Shown: piece after piece, positions 12,578 through 20,654 of the stretch
Numbering within the stretch: position 1 is the stretch's first letter
Layout of the letters: each line of letters starts with the position of its first letter
DNA from: JALOAR01 sp041649615
GTDB taxonomy: Bacteria > Patescibacteriota > Minisyncoccia > UBA6257 > Colwellbacteraceae
Assembly: GCA_041649615.1 (NCBI GenBank)
Contig: JBAZMT010000008.1
Location: forward strand, 1 to 37,397
Reading direction: 5' to 3'
DNA length: 37,397 nucleotides
The notes under the pieces: model-generated
What the model was told of the DNA's origin: nothing
The model's database searches: none
The model's input: only the letters and a program-made list of their open reading frames with translations
Program-made: the position numbers and the translations under genes

Positions 12578-14304
12578 CCCACCCTCCTCTCAAGGAACCG
12601 GGACAGCACTGTCTCGCAGAGCGGATGAGGCTCGCCGTTGTGCATCGCGCGATGCTGGATCAATCTGCCATCCGGGGCCACCTCGGCAGTGCTGCGGTGC
12701 CCGGCCACGTTGAGAGCCAGAATGACGCTCTGGCCCTGCTCAACCGCGTAGCTATAGCCACCGACGCAGTGGCCCATCTCGTGGCCCTCCTGAGCCAATG
12801 CGGCGGGAGTCACGAGGGCGCGCATGCAGGGGTAGAGCCGCCAGCGGGCGGGTAGACCGGCGAGTACACGATAGTCGCCAGCGGCGGATTCGAGCCATTC
12901 CGCACCGAGCCGCTCCGAGGCGTGACGGAACGCATCGTCGACCGAGGTCGAGATCCCGCGCACGAGGTCCACGTCCTGGATCTCGTCGATCCTATCGATC
13001 ATGCGGAATTCGAGCCTGGCCTGCGCGGGACCGTAGGCGACGCGGGTCCGAGTCAGCCCGCCCCAGCCGCCTCTGCGATGCAGATCAACAAGCCACCTCG
13101 CGATATTCGCGGACCGAATCGCAGGCAGATCCGGCAGATCCCGCACGATCCACGCGATCGGGCTGACCCTGCCGCCATCGAGAAGCCACTCATGCGCCTC
13201 GCGACGCGATAGGACGACTCCGCTGATTTCGACAGGGCTCATGCCCAGGAATAGGTGCAGAGCCGTGTCATAATCGACACGGGGATAGGCTGGAGCCAGG
13301 AACGCTGTCCTGTTGCTCCGATCCGTGTCGGTGGCCAAATTGCAGAGGAGCCGCTCGAATCGCATCGGGCGGTCGTAGACCATGCGAAGCCTAGCCCTAT
13401 CTCCGAGAGAGACGATAGACTGGACTCGCTGTGCTGCATTCCAGTCGAGATCGCGGATGCGGACGACTCTGCCGCCGAAGGCGTTAATCGGCTCGAAACG
13501 GTCCGAGCCAGTCCCTCGGCACATATCGGGCCAGTCGAGGCAGGGATGCGAGACAACAGACCGTCCCTCCCCGGCATATTCGAGATATTGCCCCGTAGTG
13601 GCACTGCGATAGAGCGGCAGCCATGGCATGCCGCCTTCATCCCAGTGTCCGCGCATGGGTCTGCCAGCGCAGACAGCGCCAGAGGAGCAGGGCAGGCCCG
13701 ATACGCGAGCCTCGACCCTGGCAGCCACGCCCTGGAGCGCAGCGTGCTGCATCTCGGGGCAGAGCCTTCCGAGCGCCGCAGCGGCTCGGGCCGATAGCGG
13801 AACGCCGCATGTCGATGCGGAGCATCGCCGCAGCGCTCGGCCAATCCAGATGCAGTTGCGGCCCCAGCGACGGCGCAGCGAACCGTCTGGCCTAAGAGCC
13901 CTCTCCCAATGCTCGCTTGGCACTGATATGGCGAAGGTCCAGTGGCGACCCTGCCAGAGCCGAAACGCCACCTCGGGCGTCGCGTTGTAGCTCGACCCAA
14001 TGGTGTCGGGCCTGGTCTGCGTTCGGGTCCAAAACGCGACAAAGTCCTCTAGCAGGCGAGGCGGCATCCCGGTCTCGCCCCTGACCCATTCGCGGGGCGG
14101 AACATGGCCGAATCCCGCCGCGACGAGCCGCCCGTCGATCCTTGCGTCGGCAAGGGTGCCTCGCACCATGCGACGACAGACGCCGACGTAGGCCCCGGCA
14201 GACGCGATCGGCCTGCGCTCGGCAGAACCGATCCTGGCCCAGGCCCTGGCCCCAGCCACGGTCGCCTCGACCCCATATTCGTTCATGATGGAGTACGTAT
14301 TCAT
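12574..14304 (-). CDS. PcfJ-domain protein
   Basis: The 576-aa protein ends in a recognisable PcfJ domain: LAQEGHEMGHCVGGY (His508 to Cys513), YAVEQGQSVI, a STAEVAPDGRLIQH strand pair, and HNGEPHP followed by a final helix. This domain was named from the pCF10 conjugation region and is common in plasmids, phages and defence-rich loci, where its role is unresolved. The N-terminal 430 residues show no known domain, but have a WARIGSAERRPI start, several tryptophans and cysteine pairs. ATG 14304 is chosen because it overlaps the preceding stop as ATGA and has GGAGC upstream; the longer frame has an unnatural Arg/Cys-rich N-terminus. It is the central gene of a five-gene operon. Confidence 0.72.
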   Translation of the reverse strand: MNTYSIMNEYGVEATVAGARAWARIGSAERRPIASAGAYVGVCRRMVRGTLADARIDGRLVAAGFGHVPPREWVRGETGMPPRLLEDFVAFWTRTQTRPDTIGSSYNATPEVAFRLWQGRHWTFAISVPSEHWERALRPDGSLRRRWGRNCIWIGRALRRCSASTCGVPLSARAAAALGRLCPEMQHAALQGVAARVEARVSGLPCSSGAVCAGRPMRGHWDEGGMPWLPLYRSATTGQYLEYAGEGRSVVSHPCLDWPDMCRGTGSDRFEPINAFGGRVVRIRDLDWNAAQRVQSIVSLGDRARLRMVYDRPMRFERLLCNLATDTDRSNRTAFLAPAYPRVDYDTALHLFLGMSPVEISGVVLSRREAHEWLLDGGRVSPIAWIVRDLPDLPAIRSANIARWLVDLHRRGGWGGLTRTRVAYGPAQARLEFRMIDRIDEIQDVDLVRGISTSVDDAFRHASERLGAEWLESAAGDYRVLAGLPARWRLYPCMRALVTPAALAQEGHEMGHCVGGYSYAVEQGQSVILALNVAGHRSTAEVAPDGRLIQHRAMHNGEPHPLCETVLSRFLERRVG

Positions 14305-14570
14305 CGCAGGAAGCTCCTGATCATAGCGGCGGCGGCATAAGCAGCCGGGTCGTCGATATGGGCCGCAGCGGCATCGGCAACCCAGACCGGGTCGTTGTTC
14401 CCGGTCAGCATAGCCTCGACGACGGCTCTGCATACCTCGACGCCGGGCGATGCCCTGTCCTCGCCAGTCATTCCAGCGCGGTACGCCTCGACACTCAGTA
14501 GGTCGAGGACGTTGAACATGGCGAGAGCCGCCGGTCGGCGGTTAGGTTCGGCGGGAACGGGTTGCTGCAT
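14301..14570 (-). CDS. Small Ala-rich hypothetical protein, 89 aa
   Basis: First gene of the PcfJ operon. The 89-aa product is helical and alanine-rich, with two similar helices: AMFNVLDLLSVEAYRAGM and EVCRAVVEAMLTGN, then a third AAAAHIDDPAAYAAAAMIR. No family is recognised. ATG 14570 is preferred because GAGAGG lies 7 nt upstream; ATG 14576 is too near that site, and the open frame further up is probably not translated. It is linked to the PcfJ gene by an ATGA overlap, which suggests the two proteins are made in matched amounts. Confidence 0.55.
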   Translation of the reverse strand: MQQPVPAEPNRRPAALAMFNVLDLLSVEAYRAGMTGEDRASPGVEVCRAVVEAMLTGNNDPVWVADAAAAHIDDPAAYAAAAMIRSFLR

Positions 14571-14723
14571 GGTCATGCCTCTCAGACGTCGATGCCCGGC
14601 GCTATCTGACACTGGTCGGACAGCAAACGTACTCCGACGAGACAAAAAGTGCCACCGGTAACATTGCGAGTGGACATTTGTCGGGCGATGCTCGCGTCGT
14701 CCACCACGGAAAGGAATTGTAGC
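14571..14723. other. Divergent promoter region for PcfJ and virion operons
   Basis: This 153-bp gap separates the minus-strand PcfJ operon from the 20-kb plus-strand structural block, so promoters for both must lie here. AAGGAA at 14710-14715 serves the plus-strand start. I see no clear sigma-70 promoter and no strong inverted repeat, which may indicate an activator-dependent late promoter. Confidence 0.45.
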
Positions 14724-15224
14724 ATGCAGCTAGTTCGAATCGTAACTCCCAACTCTGTCTACGCGATCGGTCAGCATCTCCCGGTCCCGCCCGGCTACAC
14801 CGTCGAGCCGTTCTTGATCGCGGCAATCGAGCTTGTCGAGGAGGTGACGGGTGAGGGTGAGAGCGAAGAGGCGACCCAATTCGTTCGTTTCGTTTGCCTC
14901 CCCGACAAAGACTCGGGCGAAAAGGGACCGCCCGATGAGCCGGAGCAGCCGACGCTGGCCCAATTCGGCAGCAGAGAAGACTTCGCTATCGCCTATCAGC
15001 AATATGACCAGGAGATGGTCGGATACCTGGCGCAGAAGAAGTACTGCGAACAGGCGTGGCAGGCGCATATCGACAAGATCGCGTTTCTCGCAAAGATCCC
15101 AATCACAGATGACATGAGGTTTGAATACCTCATTATGCAGAACGAACTCGAGGAGCAGGCGGTAGACGATAGCGACAACAATACTGAAGGTAGCCAAGAG
15201 GCGACAGATGTCGAATCTCAGTGA
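14724..15224 (+). CDS. Acidic hypothetical protein at start of structural block
   Basis: The 166-aa protein has an N-terminal beta-like domain (QLVRIVTPNSVYAIGQHL) followed by an acidic linker (EEVTGEGESEEATQ), a long predicted helix with FAIAYQQYDQEMVGYLAQKK, and an acidic C-terminus (ELEEQAVDDSDNN). No family is recognised. ATG 14724 has AAGGAA upstream; the longer frame from 14649 runs through the intergenic region and is less likely. The last 17 bases overlap the ribbon-helix-helix gene, so the two are co-translated. As the first gene of a long late-type transcript it may be an assembly chaperone or regulator, but that is only position-based. Confidence 0.6.
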   Translation: MQLVRIVTPNSVYAIGQHLPVPPGYTVEPFLIAAIELVEEVTGEGESEEATQFVRFVCLPDKDSGEKGPPDEPEQPTLAQFGSREDFAIAYQQYDQEMVGYLAQKKYCEQAWQAHIDKIAFLAKIPITDDMRFEYLIMQNELEEQAVDDSDNNTEGSQEATDVESQ

Positions 15225-15465
15225 TGAGCTATTCGCCAAGCCAAAGAAGTCGAAGTCGAAGATCCAGATACGAATCAGCGTCGCCGCTGAGCGTATGCTG
15301 GACATGCTTTGCGCAATCAATGGAGGTCTCACTAGGTCCGCAGTGATTGAGATGGCTATCAGGCGACGGTACATGGACGAGGATTCGTCCAAGATGCGAG
15401 AGCTATACAAGGAGCAAGAAGCGTGTCGGGTCAAAAAGCAAAGATATCGCCAACGGCAGCCTTGA
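15208..15465 (+). CDS. Ribbon-helix-helix DNA-binding protein
   Basis: The 85-aa protein has an Arc/MetJ-type fold: a basic N-terminal arm (KPKKSKSK), one beta strand IQIRISVAAE that would pair in a dimer and enter the DNA major groove, then two helices, AERMLDMLCAIN and TRSAVIEMAIRRRY, separated by GGL. A charged helical tail (KEQEACRVKKQRYRQ) follows. Such proteins are small dimeric repressors or plasmid-partition adaptors. It overlaps the upstream gene by 17 bases and the downstream gene by 43. Its placement inside a structural operon suggests autoregulation of late genes or binding to packaged DNA. The fold assignment is good; the target is unknown. Confidence 0.72.
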   Translation: MSNLSDELFAKPKKSKSKIQIRISVAAERMLDMLCAINGGLTRSAVIEMAIRRRYMDEDSSKMRELYKEQEACRVKKQRYRQRQP

Positions 15466-15776
15466 AGGCTTTGCGCAAATCGAAGCGTCGCGGCTCACCG
15501 CTGGCCGACGTAGTCTTCGTGGCTCGAGGCTCGCTCGACCAGGAAGGCGGCTGGAGCATTGAATGGGAAGCCGCGCACTGGCTACCCGAGCTTTCCGAGC
15601 AGGACATCGCACCAAGCGGTCTTCCGGCAGGCTTTGCCACCGCAGCGGCTCAGGAGATCGGCTCTGTCGCCGCAAACGACGCGGCAGAGAAGGGCTTCGG
15701 AAGACTCGGCGCGGCTCTCGGCAAGGGTGCCATTGACGCGATCATGGGACATCTGAACAAGGATCAAAAGGAATAA
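15423..15776 (+). CDS. Hypothetical protein, 117 aa
   Basis: Starts at GTG 15423 with AAGGAG 9-10 nt upstream, inside the ribbon-helix-helix gene. The N-terminus is very basic (LKALRKSKRRG), followed by a beta-rich WSIEWEAAHWLPEL segment and an Ala/Gly-rich C-terminal half (FATAAAQEIGSVAANDAAEK, then GRLGAALGKGAID) that could form an amphipathic or membrane-associating helix. No family is recognised. Small basic proteins of this sort in virion blocks may bind DNA, which is a guess. It lies 3 bp before the next gene. Confidence 0.55.
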   Translation: MSGQKAKISPTAALKALRKSKRRGSPLADVVFVARGSLDQEGGWSIEWEAAHWLPELSEQDIAPSGLPAGFATAAAQEIGSVAANDAAEKGFGRLGAALGKGAIDAIMGHLNKDQKE

Positions 15777-15779
15777 GAC

Positions 15780-16109
15780 ATGGACGCTGAATACCTAATC
15801 ACTCTCAACTTCGCAGGGACTCCGATGAAGACGGCTAACGCCTTGGCCAAGGTGACAGCAGTGTCTATCACAGATATCCAAAGCGAGAGAGCACTGGACT
15901 TCACTGTCGTGGCTGACACGACGGCTGAGTGGCCCGTCGGCTCTGCAAGTATCGTAAGAACGATTCGCGTCACTCTCACGCCAGAATTCGAGGCCGCGAA
16001 TCCGACTGACAATCTGAAATACGAGTCACTGCTGGGCGCATTCAAGTCAGCGTTTTCAAGCAGGATCCCCGGAACTATCCTGGAAGATGTTGTTGTCCCT
16101 GCTCCGTAA
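15780..16109 (+). CDS. Small beta-rich hypothetical protein, 109 aa
   Basis: No family is recognised. The 109-aa product alternates polar and hydrophobic residues (YLITLNFAG, AVSITDIQ, LDFTVVADT, IRVTLTPEF), consistent with a beta sandwich, and ends in IPGTILEDVVVPAP. No signal peptide or membrane segment is seen. ATG 15780 follows AAAAGGAAT at good spacing, 3 bp after the previous stop. It lies between the DNA-binding proteins and the Q/P-rich protein in the structural block, so a small virion component is plausible. Confidence 0.55.
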   Translation: MDAEYLITLNFAGTPMKTANALAKVTAVSITDIQSERALDFTVVADTTAEWPVGSASIVRTIRVTLTPEFEAANPTDNLKYESLLGAFKSAFSSRIPGTILEDVVVPAP

Positions 16110-16119
16110 AGGATGAGAT

Positions 16120-18366
16120 ATGGCCCGCAAGCAGACGAATAACCTAGCAGGCATGAGGCGAAATAAGAAGGGGCGACCACGAGGTCAGACTGCCCCCGCG
16201 AGAGCCAAGACCAGAGGGTCGAGAGAGGAGGAGGACATCCTCGTGGAGGAAAACGAGGACGACGATGATGACGGGGACGACGAAGAGGAATACGAGGAAA
16301 CGGCATCGGCCCAGCAGCAAGAGACGCTTGCATCCCGCGATAGACCCATGACTGAGGATGATGAGCGACAGGAACTTCTAAACGGGCTCGATGACGAGGC
16401 TAGGCTCCAGAACCAAACCGCTAATCGCGTCATTGATATGCGAAAGAACCATGCGAGGGTTCCCTGGCATGGTCAGGACGGGATAAAATACAACTACGGC
16501 TCCGAGAAGTGTATGACGCTTTTCGGTTCATCGTCTGAGGTTGAGATTTCGCTTGAGCAGCCGGTGGCTCACCATGTCGGAGTGATACCGCTTCACCAGG
16601 TCCCGAACTGGGGCAAGCTCAGCGAGTATATCTGCAACAACCAGTGGGACGGCACTCCTCAGAAGTACAAGATCATCATGTACTCTACGGGAAGAAGTAT
16701 CGCTGCGGTATGCTATCTCAAGTTGGGCGACAACCCGAAGCGAAGGATTGAGTGGAGGAGCATCGAGGCTCAGGCCAGAGGGGTACCGCAGGACCAGCAA
16801 CAGCAGGCCCAGCCGCAGCAGCAGTCGCAACAGGGTCAGCAGCAGGCTCAGCAGCAGCCTCGAGCGCAGCAGCAGCAATGGGGTGACCCACAGCAGCAGC
16901 AGCAACCGTCTCAGCCGCAATGGGGCGATCCGCAGCAGCAGCAACCGCAGCGGCAGGAATGGCAGCAGCCGCAACCTCCCGGATGGTTTCAGGCGCAGTT
17001 GCCGTCGCAACAACAGCCTCCGCAGCAATGGGGGCAGACGCAGTGGCCGCAGCAGCAGCAGCCGTCCCAACAGATTCCGGGATGGCCGCAGCAGATGCCA
17101 TGGATCCAGCCGCCGCCACCGCCGCAGAGCCAGGTCGAAGAGGAGGACGATGATGAGGATGAGGAGGAGGAGTTCATCGAGGATATCCCGCCTCCCCCGC
17201 CCGGCAGAATGGGACAAAACCCGTACCAGCAGCCGCAGCCCGACTATCGTATCCTTCAACTGGAAGGCACGATCAAGGGGCTAAACCGCCAGATCAAGAA
17301 GCTTCAGAAGAGAAACAATTACGATATGAGGAGTGCAAACACACAAGCCTCGTATCAGCAGCAGTTTCAGGTCTGGCAAATGCTGTCAACGCTCAACGGC
17401 TCGCTTCACAGCATGAAGCAGCAACTCGAGGAAGCCAAGGCCCAAGCCGCTATGCAGCAACCGGCGCAGCAACAGCAGCCTCAGATGATGAGCATGGAGG
17501 AAATCGCTAGATTGGTAGACGAGAAGCTCAAGGCTACAGAGGCGCAGCAACAGCAGCTTCAGTTGCAGCAGCAGATGGCGCAGTGGGCTCAAATGGGAAT
17601 GTCGCCGCCGCAGCAACAGCAACCGCCACCGCCAGAGCCGAAAGACTCGCTTAGCGAGATGCGGAAAACGATGAAGCAGATGGCAGAGCTAAAGGAGATG
17701 TTCGAAAAACTCTCCCCATCATCTCCACCAGTTCCGCCGCCGCCACAGATGCCGCAATGGATGCAGCAACCGCCGCCACAGCAGGCTTTGGTCCAAACCG
17801 AGACCAAGGCGGAAGACGGGTCTCCACTCAAGGTATTTGAGATGGGTCCGTTTCGATACGTGACAGACAAGGATGGTAAAGCTGTCGACTTCTTCACCAT
17901 GATGGCTCTCAACGCTGACAACGTGAAATCATGGATAGAGCCTGGTATCAAGGCGCTTGGTGAATTGAAGCAGCATGTGAAGGACGCGCGAAGGCAGGAG
18001 GAGATGCGCGATACCTATCGCATGTTCGAGCAGATGCAGCAGCAACTCGTAGAAAACCAGCAGCTTCAGGCTCAGCAAATCGATATGCTCTCGAGGCGGC
18101 TTGCACCGTCTCAGTCCACTGTCGACGCGCTTCAGAGCGGGAACACTGTCACGGTCGCCACGCCTCCCCCCTCACCCCCGCCCCCGCCGCAGCAGCAGCC
18201 GCCCACGGTCTCGAGCCCGCCGCCACCGACCAAACCGGCCTGGGCAGAGAAAAAAGTACCCGTGCAACATGGACCTAGCGCAAAGCCCGTCGTATCGTCG
18301 GGAGGATCGAAAAGCCTCCTGGACGGTATAGCCTATGCGCAACGAGCCCTCTCGAAAACAACCTAA
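16120..18366 (+). CDS. Q/P-rich low-complexity coiled-coil protein
   Basis: The 748-aa product has an architecture of alternating disorder and structure. A basic N-terminus (KKGRPRGQ) is followed by a long acidic run (about 36-60), a small globular domain (about 100-220, with HGQDGIKYNYGSEK and KIIMYSTGRSIAAVCYLKLG), a Q/P-rich tract (about 225-345), an acidic DDDEDEEEE patch, a Q-rich coiled-coil region (380-560), another small domain with VFEMGPFRYVTDKDGKAVDF, a further helix, and a P-rich C-terminus. No enzymatic motif is visible. It begins an ATG with GGATGAGAT ahead and overlaps the transglutaminase-like gene. Such a protein could be a scaffold, a tape-measure-like or minor-virion component, or a condensate-forming assembly hub. 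The function is unknown. Confidence 0.7.
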   Translation: MARKQTNNLAGMRRNKKGRPRGQTAPARAKTRGSREEEDILVEENEDDDDDGDDEEEYEETASAQQQETLASRDRPMTEDDERQELLNGLDDEARLQNQTANRVIDMRKNHARVPWHGQDGIKYNYGSEKCMTLFGSSSEVEISLEQPVAHHVGVIPLHQVPNWGKLSEYICNNQWDGTPQKYKIIMYSTGRSIAAVCYLKLGDNPKRRIEWRSIEAQARGVPQDQQQQAQPQQQSQQGQQQAQQQPRAQQQQWGDPQQQQQPSQPQWGDPQQQQPQRQEWQQPQPPGWFQAQLPSQQQPPQQWGQTQWPQQQQPSQQIPGWPQQMPWIQPPPPPQSQVEEEDDDEDEEEEFIEDIPPPPPGRMGQNPYQQPQPDYRILQLEGTIKGLNRQIKKLQKRNNYDMRSANTQASYQQQFQVWQMLSTLNGSLHSMKQQLEEAKAQAAMQQPAQQQQPQMMSMEEIARLVDEKLKATEAQQQQLQLQQQMAQWAQMGMSPPQQQQPPPPEPKDSLSEMRKTMKQMAELKEMFEKLSPSSPPVPPPPQMPQWMQQPPPQQALVQTETKAEDGSPLKVFEMGPFRYVTDKDGKAVDFFTMMALNADNVKSWIEPGIKALGELKQHVKDARRQEEMRDTYRMFEQMQQQLVENQQLQAQQIDMLSRRLAPSQSTVDALQSGNTVTVATPPPSPPPPPQQQPPTVSSPPPPTKPAWAEKKVPVQHGPSAKPVVSSGGSKSLLDGIAYAQRALSKTT
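16792..17120. repeat. CAG-rich low-complexity tract encoding Q/P runs
   Basis: Dominated by CAG/CAA/CCG codons in irregular short runs (for example CAGCAGCAGCAACCG repeats and a WGDPQQQQ unit seen twice). The irregular codon mix suggests selection on protein composition rather than simple strand slippage, although the tract could change length readily. Confidence 0.8.
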
Positions 18367-19837
18367 CCGAACCGCTGGTCCCAAGACCGTGAGCCGCCCC
18401 CATCCCAGGGGCGAAAAAGGGATCAAGGTCTCCCTGTCAGAAATCGTGGATCGGGTCGAAAGGGGCCGAATGGACCCAAAGACCGTTGCATGGTCCAGGG
18501 AGACCATCGTTCGCGGCGGGCTGGGTGGATTCCAGGCCGACAAGATGGCCCAGGCAAAGGCTATCCTCGAGCGGCTGCGAAAAGAGCGTCCCTACATCGA
18601 GGACCCCATCGACGGGGAATTTATCCCCAGCGCCGCCTGCACGCTCGAGGGCTGCGACGGTCTCGTCTTCATGGGCGAGGACTGCGACGGTCTCGTCGTT
18701 GCCTTCCTGTCCGCGATTGAAAGCGTGGGAATCGAAGGCTGCATCGTCGCGCATAGCTACGAAGCGCATCGTCAGCATACCCACGTTCTCGCAGCGGTGA
18801 GAGACGAGAAGCGAAATGTTTGGGTCAGGTGCGACCCGTCAACGAACGACCCGTTCGGGACCGCTTCGAAGCCGACTCGAGAGACGTTTATCGCGGTTCC
18901 CGGCGGCAAGGTCTTGGCGGATAAGAACGGGGTTGTTGACGCTGCCAAGGTTGGGTCAGGTCTCGGAACTGGCCAAAACACGGGACGATTCGTCGGAGTC
19001 GGAAGACCTAGTGACGGCTTACTTGGGGCCGGGGCAGAGCCTGGCACAACTGGCATCACCGAGGCTTTCTACGACTATATGCGCGAACAGACTAAGCGCA
19101 TCACCTCTGAGCTTGCCGACTCGTTTTACGACGTCAAGTTTCAGCACAGGCAGTACAAACTGGCCTGTGAGATGATGGGGTATCCCATCGTCAGCGACTC
19201 CTGGAAGATTGAGAGTGAAGAATACTACCAGGATATGGAGAAGTGGATTCCGAAGATGATCAGCTACGGCTATGAGGGCTCGACTGACAAGCGCCCCATG
19301 GCATATGACGTGGACAACTCCAGTTCTCTTATCCTTGGCAAGCCGGGTGAGCCTAGGATTGGCTTCGACGATAAGACGGGTCGATTCACTGTCGAAGATA
19401 CGACCCCGTCGGCAAGTGGAACCGTTGGCGCGGCTCTGTACATAGGTCTTGCCGTTGGAGCTATCATCGTTGGCTCTGTGATTCAGTACATGTCGGTCAA
19501 AGAGGTCTGCGACATAGTAAAGGCTCATCTCGACAAGGCTGCGATGAAGCGGGCGCAGGACTTCGTCACCGAGCAGACCGACAAACTCGTCAGCGGCGGT
19601 ATGAGCCGAGAAGATGCGATGAAAGAAGCGCTTCGGATCCAGAGCGAGCTAAGCAATCAGGCAAAGGACCAAGCCGAGATCGAGGTGAGAAAAGAAGAGG
19701 TGAGCCCGTTTAGCAAGCTCGCTAAGACCGCAGAGTCTGCACTAACCGCTCTGATGGTCATCGCCATGGGAGGCGTGGCGGTCTACGGCATCGCAGCGCT
19801 TCTCGACTGGAACAAGAGCCGCCGAGCCGGAGGGTAA
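18335..19837 (+). CDS. Transglutaminase-like protein with two membrane segments
   Basis: Residues 95-180 of this 500-aa protein fit the transglutaminase/cysteine-protease fold: Cys117 in GEDCDGLVVAFLSAIESVGI, His150 in HTHVLAAV, and Asp167 in WVRCDPSTNDPFG form a Cys-His-Asp triad. The CDGLV segment is duplicated just before Cys117. The family includes cross-linking enzymes and proteases; similar domains occur in phage structural blocks. A middle region holds long helices. Two hydrophobic segments lie at about 363-385 (VGAALYIGLAVGAIIVGSVI) and 469-490, with a basic tail KSRRAGG. It overlaps the Q/P-rich gene by 32 bases. I infer a membrane-anchored enzyme for virion maturation, cross-linking or entry. 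Start ATG 18335 is the best available but has a modest ribosome site. Confidence 0.68.
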   Translation: MRNEPSRKQPNRTAGPKTVSRPHPRGEKGIKVSLSEIVDRVERGRMDPKTVAWSRETIVRGGLGGFQADKMAQAKAILERLRKERPYIEDPIDGEFIPSAACTLEGCDGLVFMGEDCDGLVVAFLSAIESVGIEGCIVAHSYEAHRQHTHVLAAVRDEKRNVWVRCDPSTNDPFGTASKPTRETFIAVPGGKVLADKNGVVDAAKVGSGLGTGQNTGRFVGVGRPSDGLLGAGAEPGTTGITEAFYDYMREQTKRITSELADSFYDVKFQHRQYKLACEMMGYPIVSDSWKIESEEYYQDMEKWIPKMISYGYEGSTDKRPMAYDVDNSSSLILGKPGEPRIGFDDKTGRFTVEDTTPSASGTVGAALYIGLAVGAIIVGSVIQYMSVKEVCDIVKAHLDKAAMKRAQDFVTEQTDKLVSGGMSREDAMKEALRIQSELSNQAKDQAEIEVRKEEVSPFSKLAKTAESALTALMVIAMGGVAVYGIAALLDWNKSRRAGG

Positions 19838-19839
19838 TA

Positions 19840-20646
19840 ATGGACATCATCCTCCACTTCGGCGAGCTTCATTCCTGGTTCGGGCAGAACTGGCGAGCCA
19901 GCTTTGGTCCCGACACTGCTGAAATCACTATGCCAAGAGGCGCTAGTAGGAGCTTCGACGCCTACAGCAAGGCTATCAATGGCGCATATGGCGATCGTCC
20001 CATCAAGCGTGCGCTGAAGAATCGTGGCTGGGATAAGCCTGGCAACAGGGTCGCCGTCCTTGGCTTCTCCGAGACCTGTATCGGGGTTGCCGTTCTTCTC
20101 TCGGGTCCCGACGGTGGCGCGCCAGACTTCGTCTTGGCCTGCGACGGTATCCACCTCATGCATCCGGCCTGGAAGCGGTATGCGAGACTTGCCGCCCTCG
20201 GCGGGTCAGGCAACCCAAACATCCCGCCTACCGAGCACTGCCTTGTCGTGACGAGCAGTGAGACGCCTAAGCCGCCCAAGGCATCGCTTACCACCGAGCA
20301 AGCCTCGCTCGAGATTCTTGACCACGTCATGCAGTCGCCGGTCTACCTGGACCCAGTGACGATAAGCGCACTGGTAGACGCGGATCACGCGCCCATCCCG
20401 ACGTCGTGCTATCAGGAGATAAATGGCGTAAAAAAACTGATAGGGAAGTATACCTACACCAAGATTCCTGGTAAGTTCCAGTACAAGGTGGGCGGGCTTT
20501 GGCTTCTTGGCTACCGCAATATGGAAAAGACATGCACCGATCACATCTACCAGTCCAAGGTCATCGCTCCGCGAGTTCTCGATAACATCCTCATTCCGCG
20601 TTGGGCTGGCAAGGAAGTCGGCGGCAGCGGCTGCGTCATTCTCTGA
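19840..20646 (+). CDS. Serine-hydrolase-like protein
   Basis: The 268-aa protein has features of an alpha/beta hydrolase. VAVLGFSETC places Ser77 in a GxSxx nucleophile elbow at the end of a hydrophobic strand; VLACDGIHL supplies Asp102 and His105 at the next strand; and His133 lies in PTEHCLVV. A C-terminal part (QSPVYLDPVTISALV, YTYTKIPGKFQYKVGGLWLL) is less typical and aromatic. No signal or membrane segment is seen. It starts 2 bp after the transglutaminase-like gene and ends 8 bp before a tail-anchored gene, so it is probably a virion or assembly protein; acting on a lipid, cell-wall or capsule ester is a reasonable guess. The hydrolase call rests on one motif and the strand order. Confidence 0.5.
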   Translation: MDIILHFGELHSWFGQNWRASFGPDTAEITMPRGASRSFDAYSKAINGAYGDRPIKRALKNRGWDKPGNRVAVLGFSETCIGVAVLLSGPDGGAPDFVLACDGIHLMHPAWKRYARLAALGGSGNPNIPPTEHCLVVTSSETPKPPKASLTTEQASLEILDHVMQSPVYLDPVTISALVDADHAPIPTSCYQEINGVKKLIGKYTYTKIPGKFQYKVGGLWLLGYRNMEKTCTDHIYQSKVIAPRVLDNILIPRWAGKEVGGSGCVIL

Positions 20647-20654
20647 GGCATAAG

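Noticed and set aside
14571..14723. Possible sigma-70 promoter pairs between PcfJ and structural operons
   Set aside because: Several TTG-like hexamers exist, but none has a convincing -10 at 16-18 bp spacing.
16528..17259. Leu/Arg-rich minus-strand ORF
   Set aside because: Antisense of CAG/CCG repeats in the Q/P-rich gene, which reads as Leu and Arg on the other strand.
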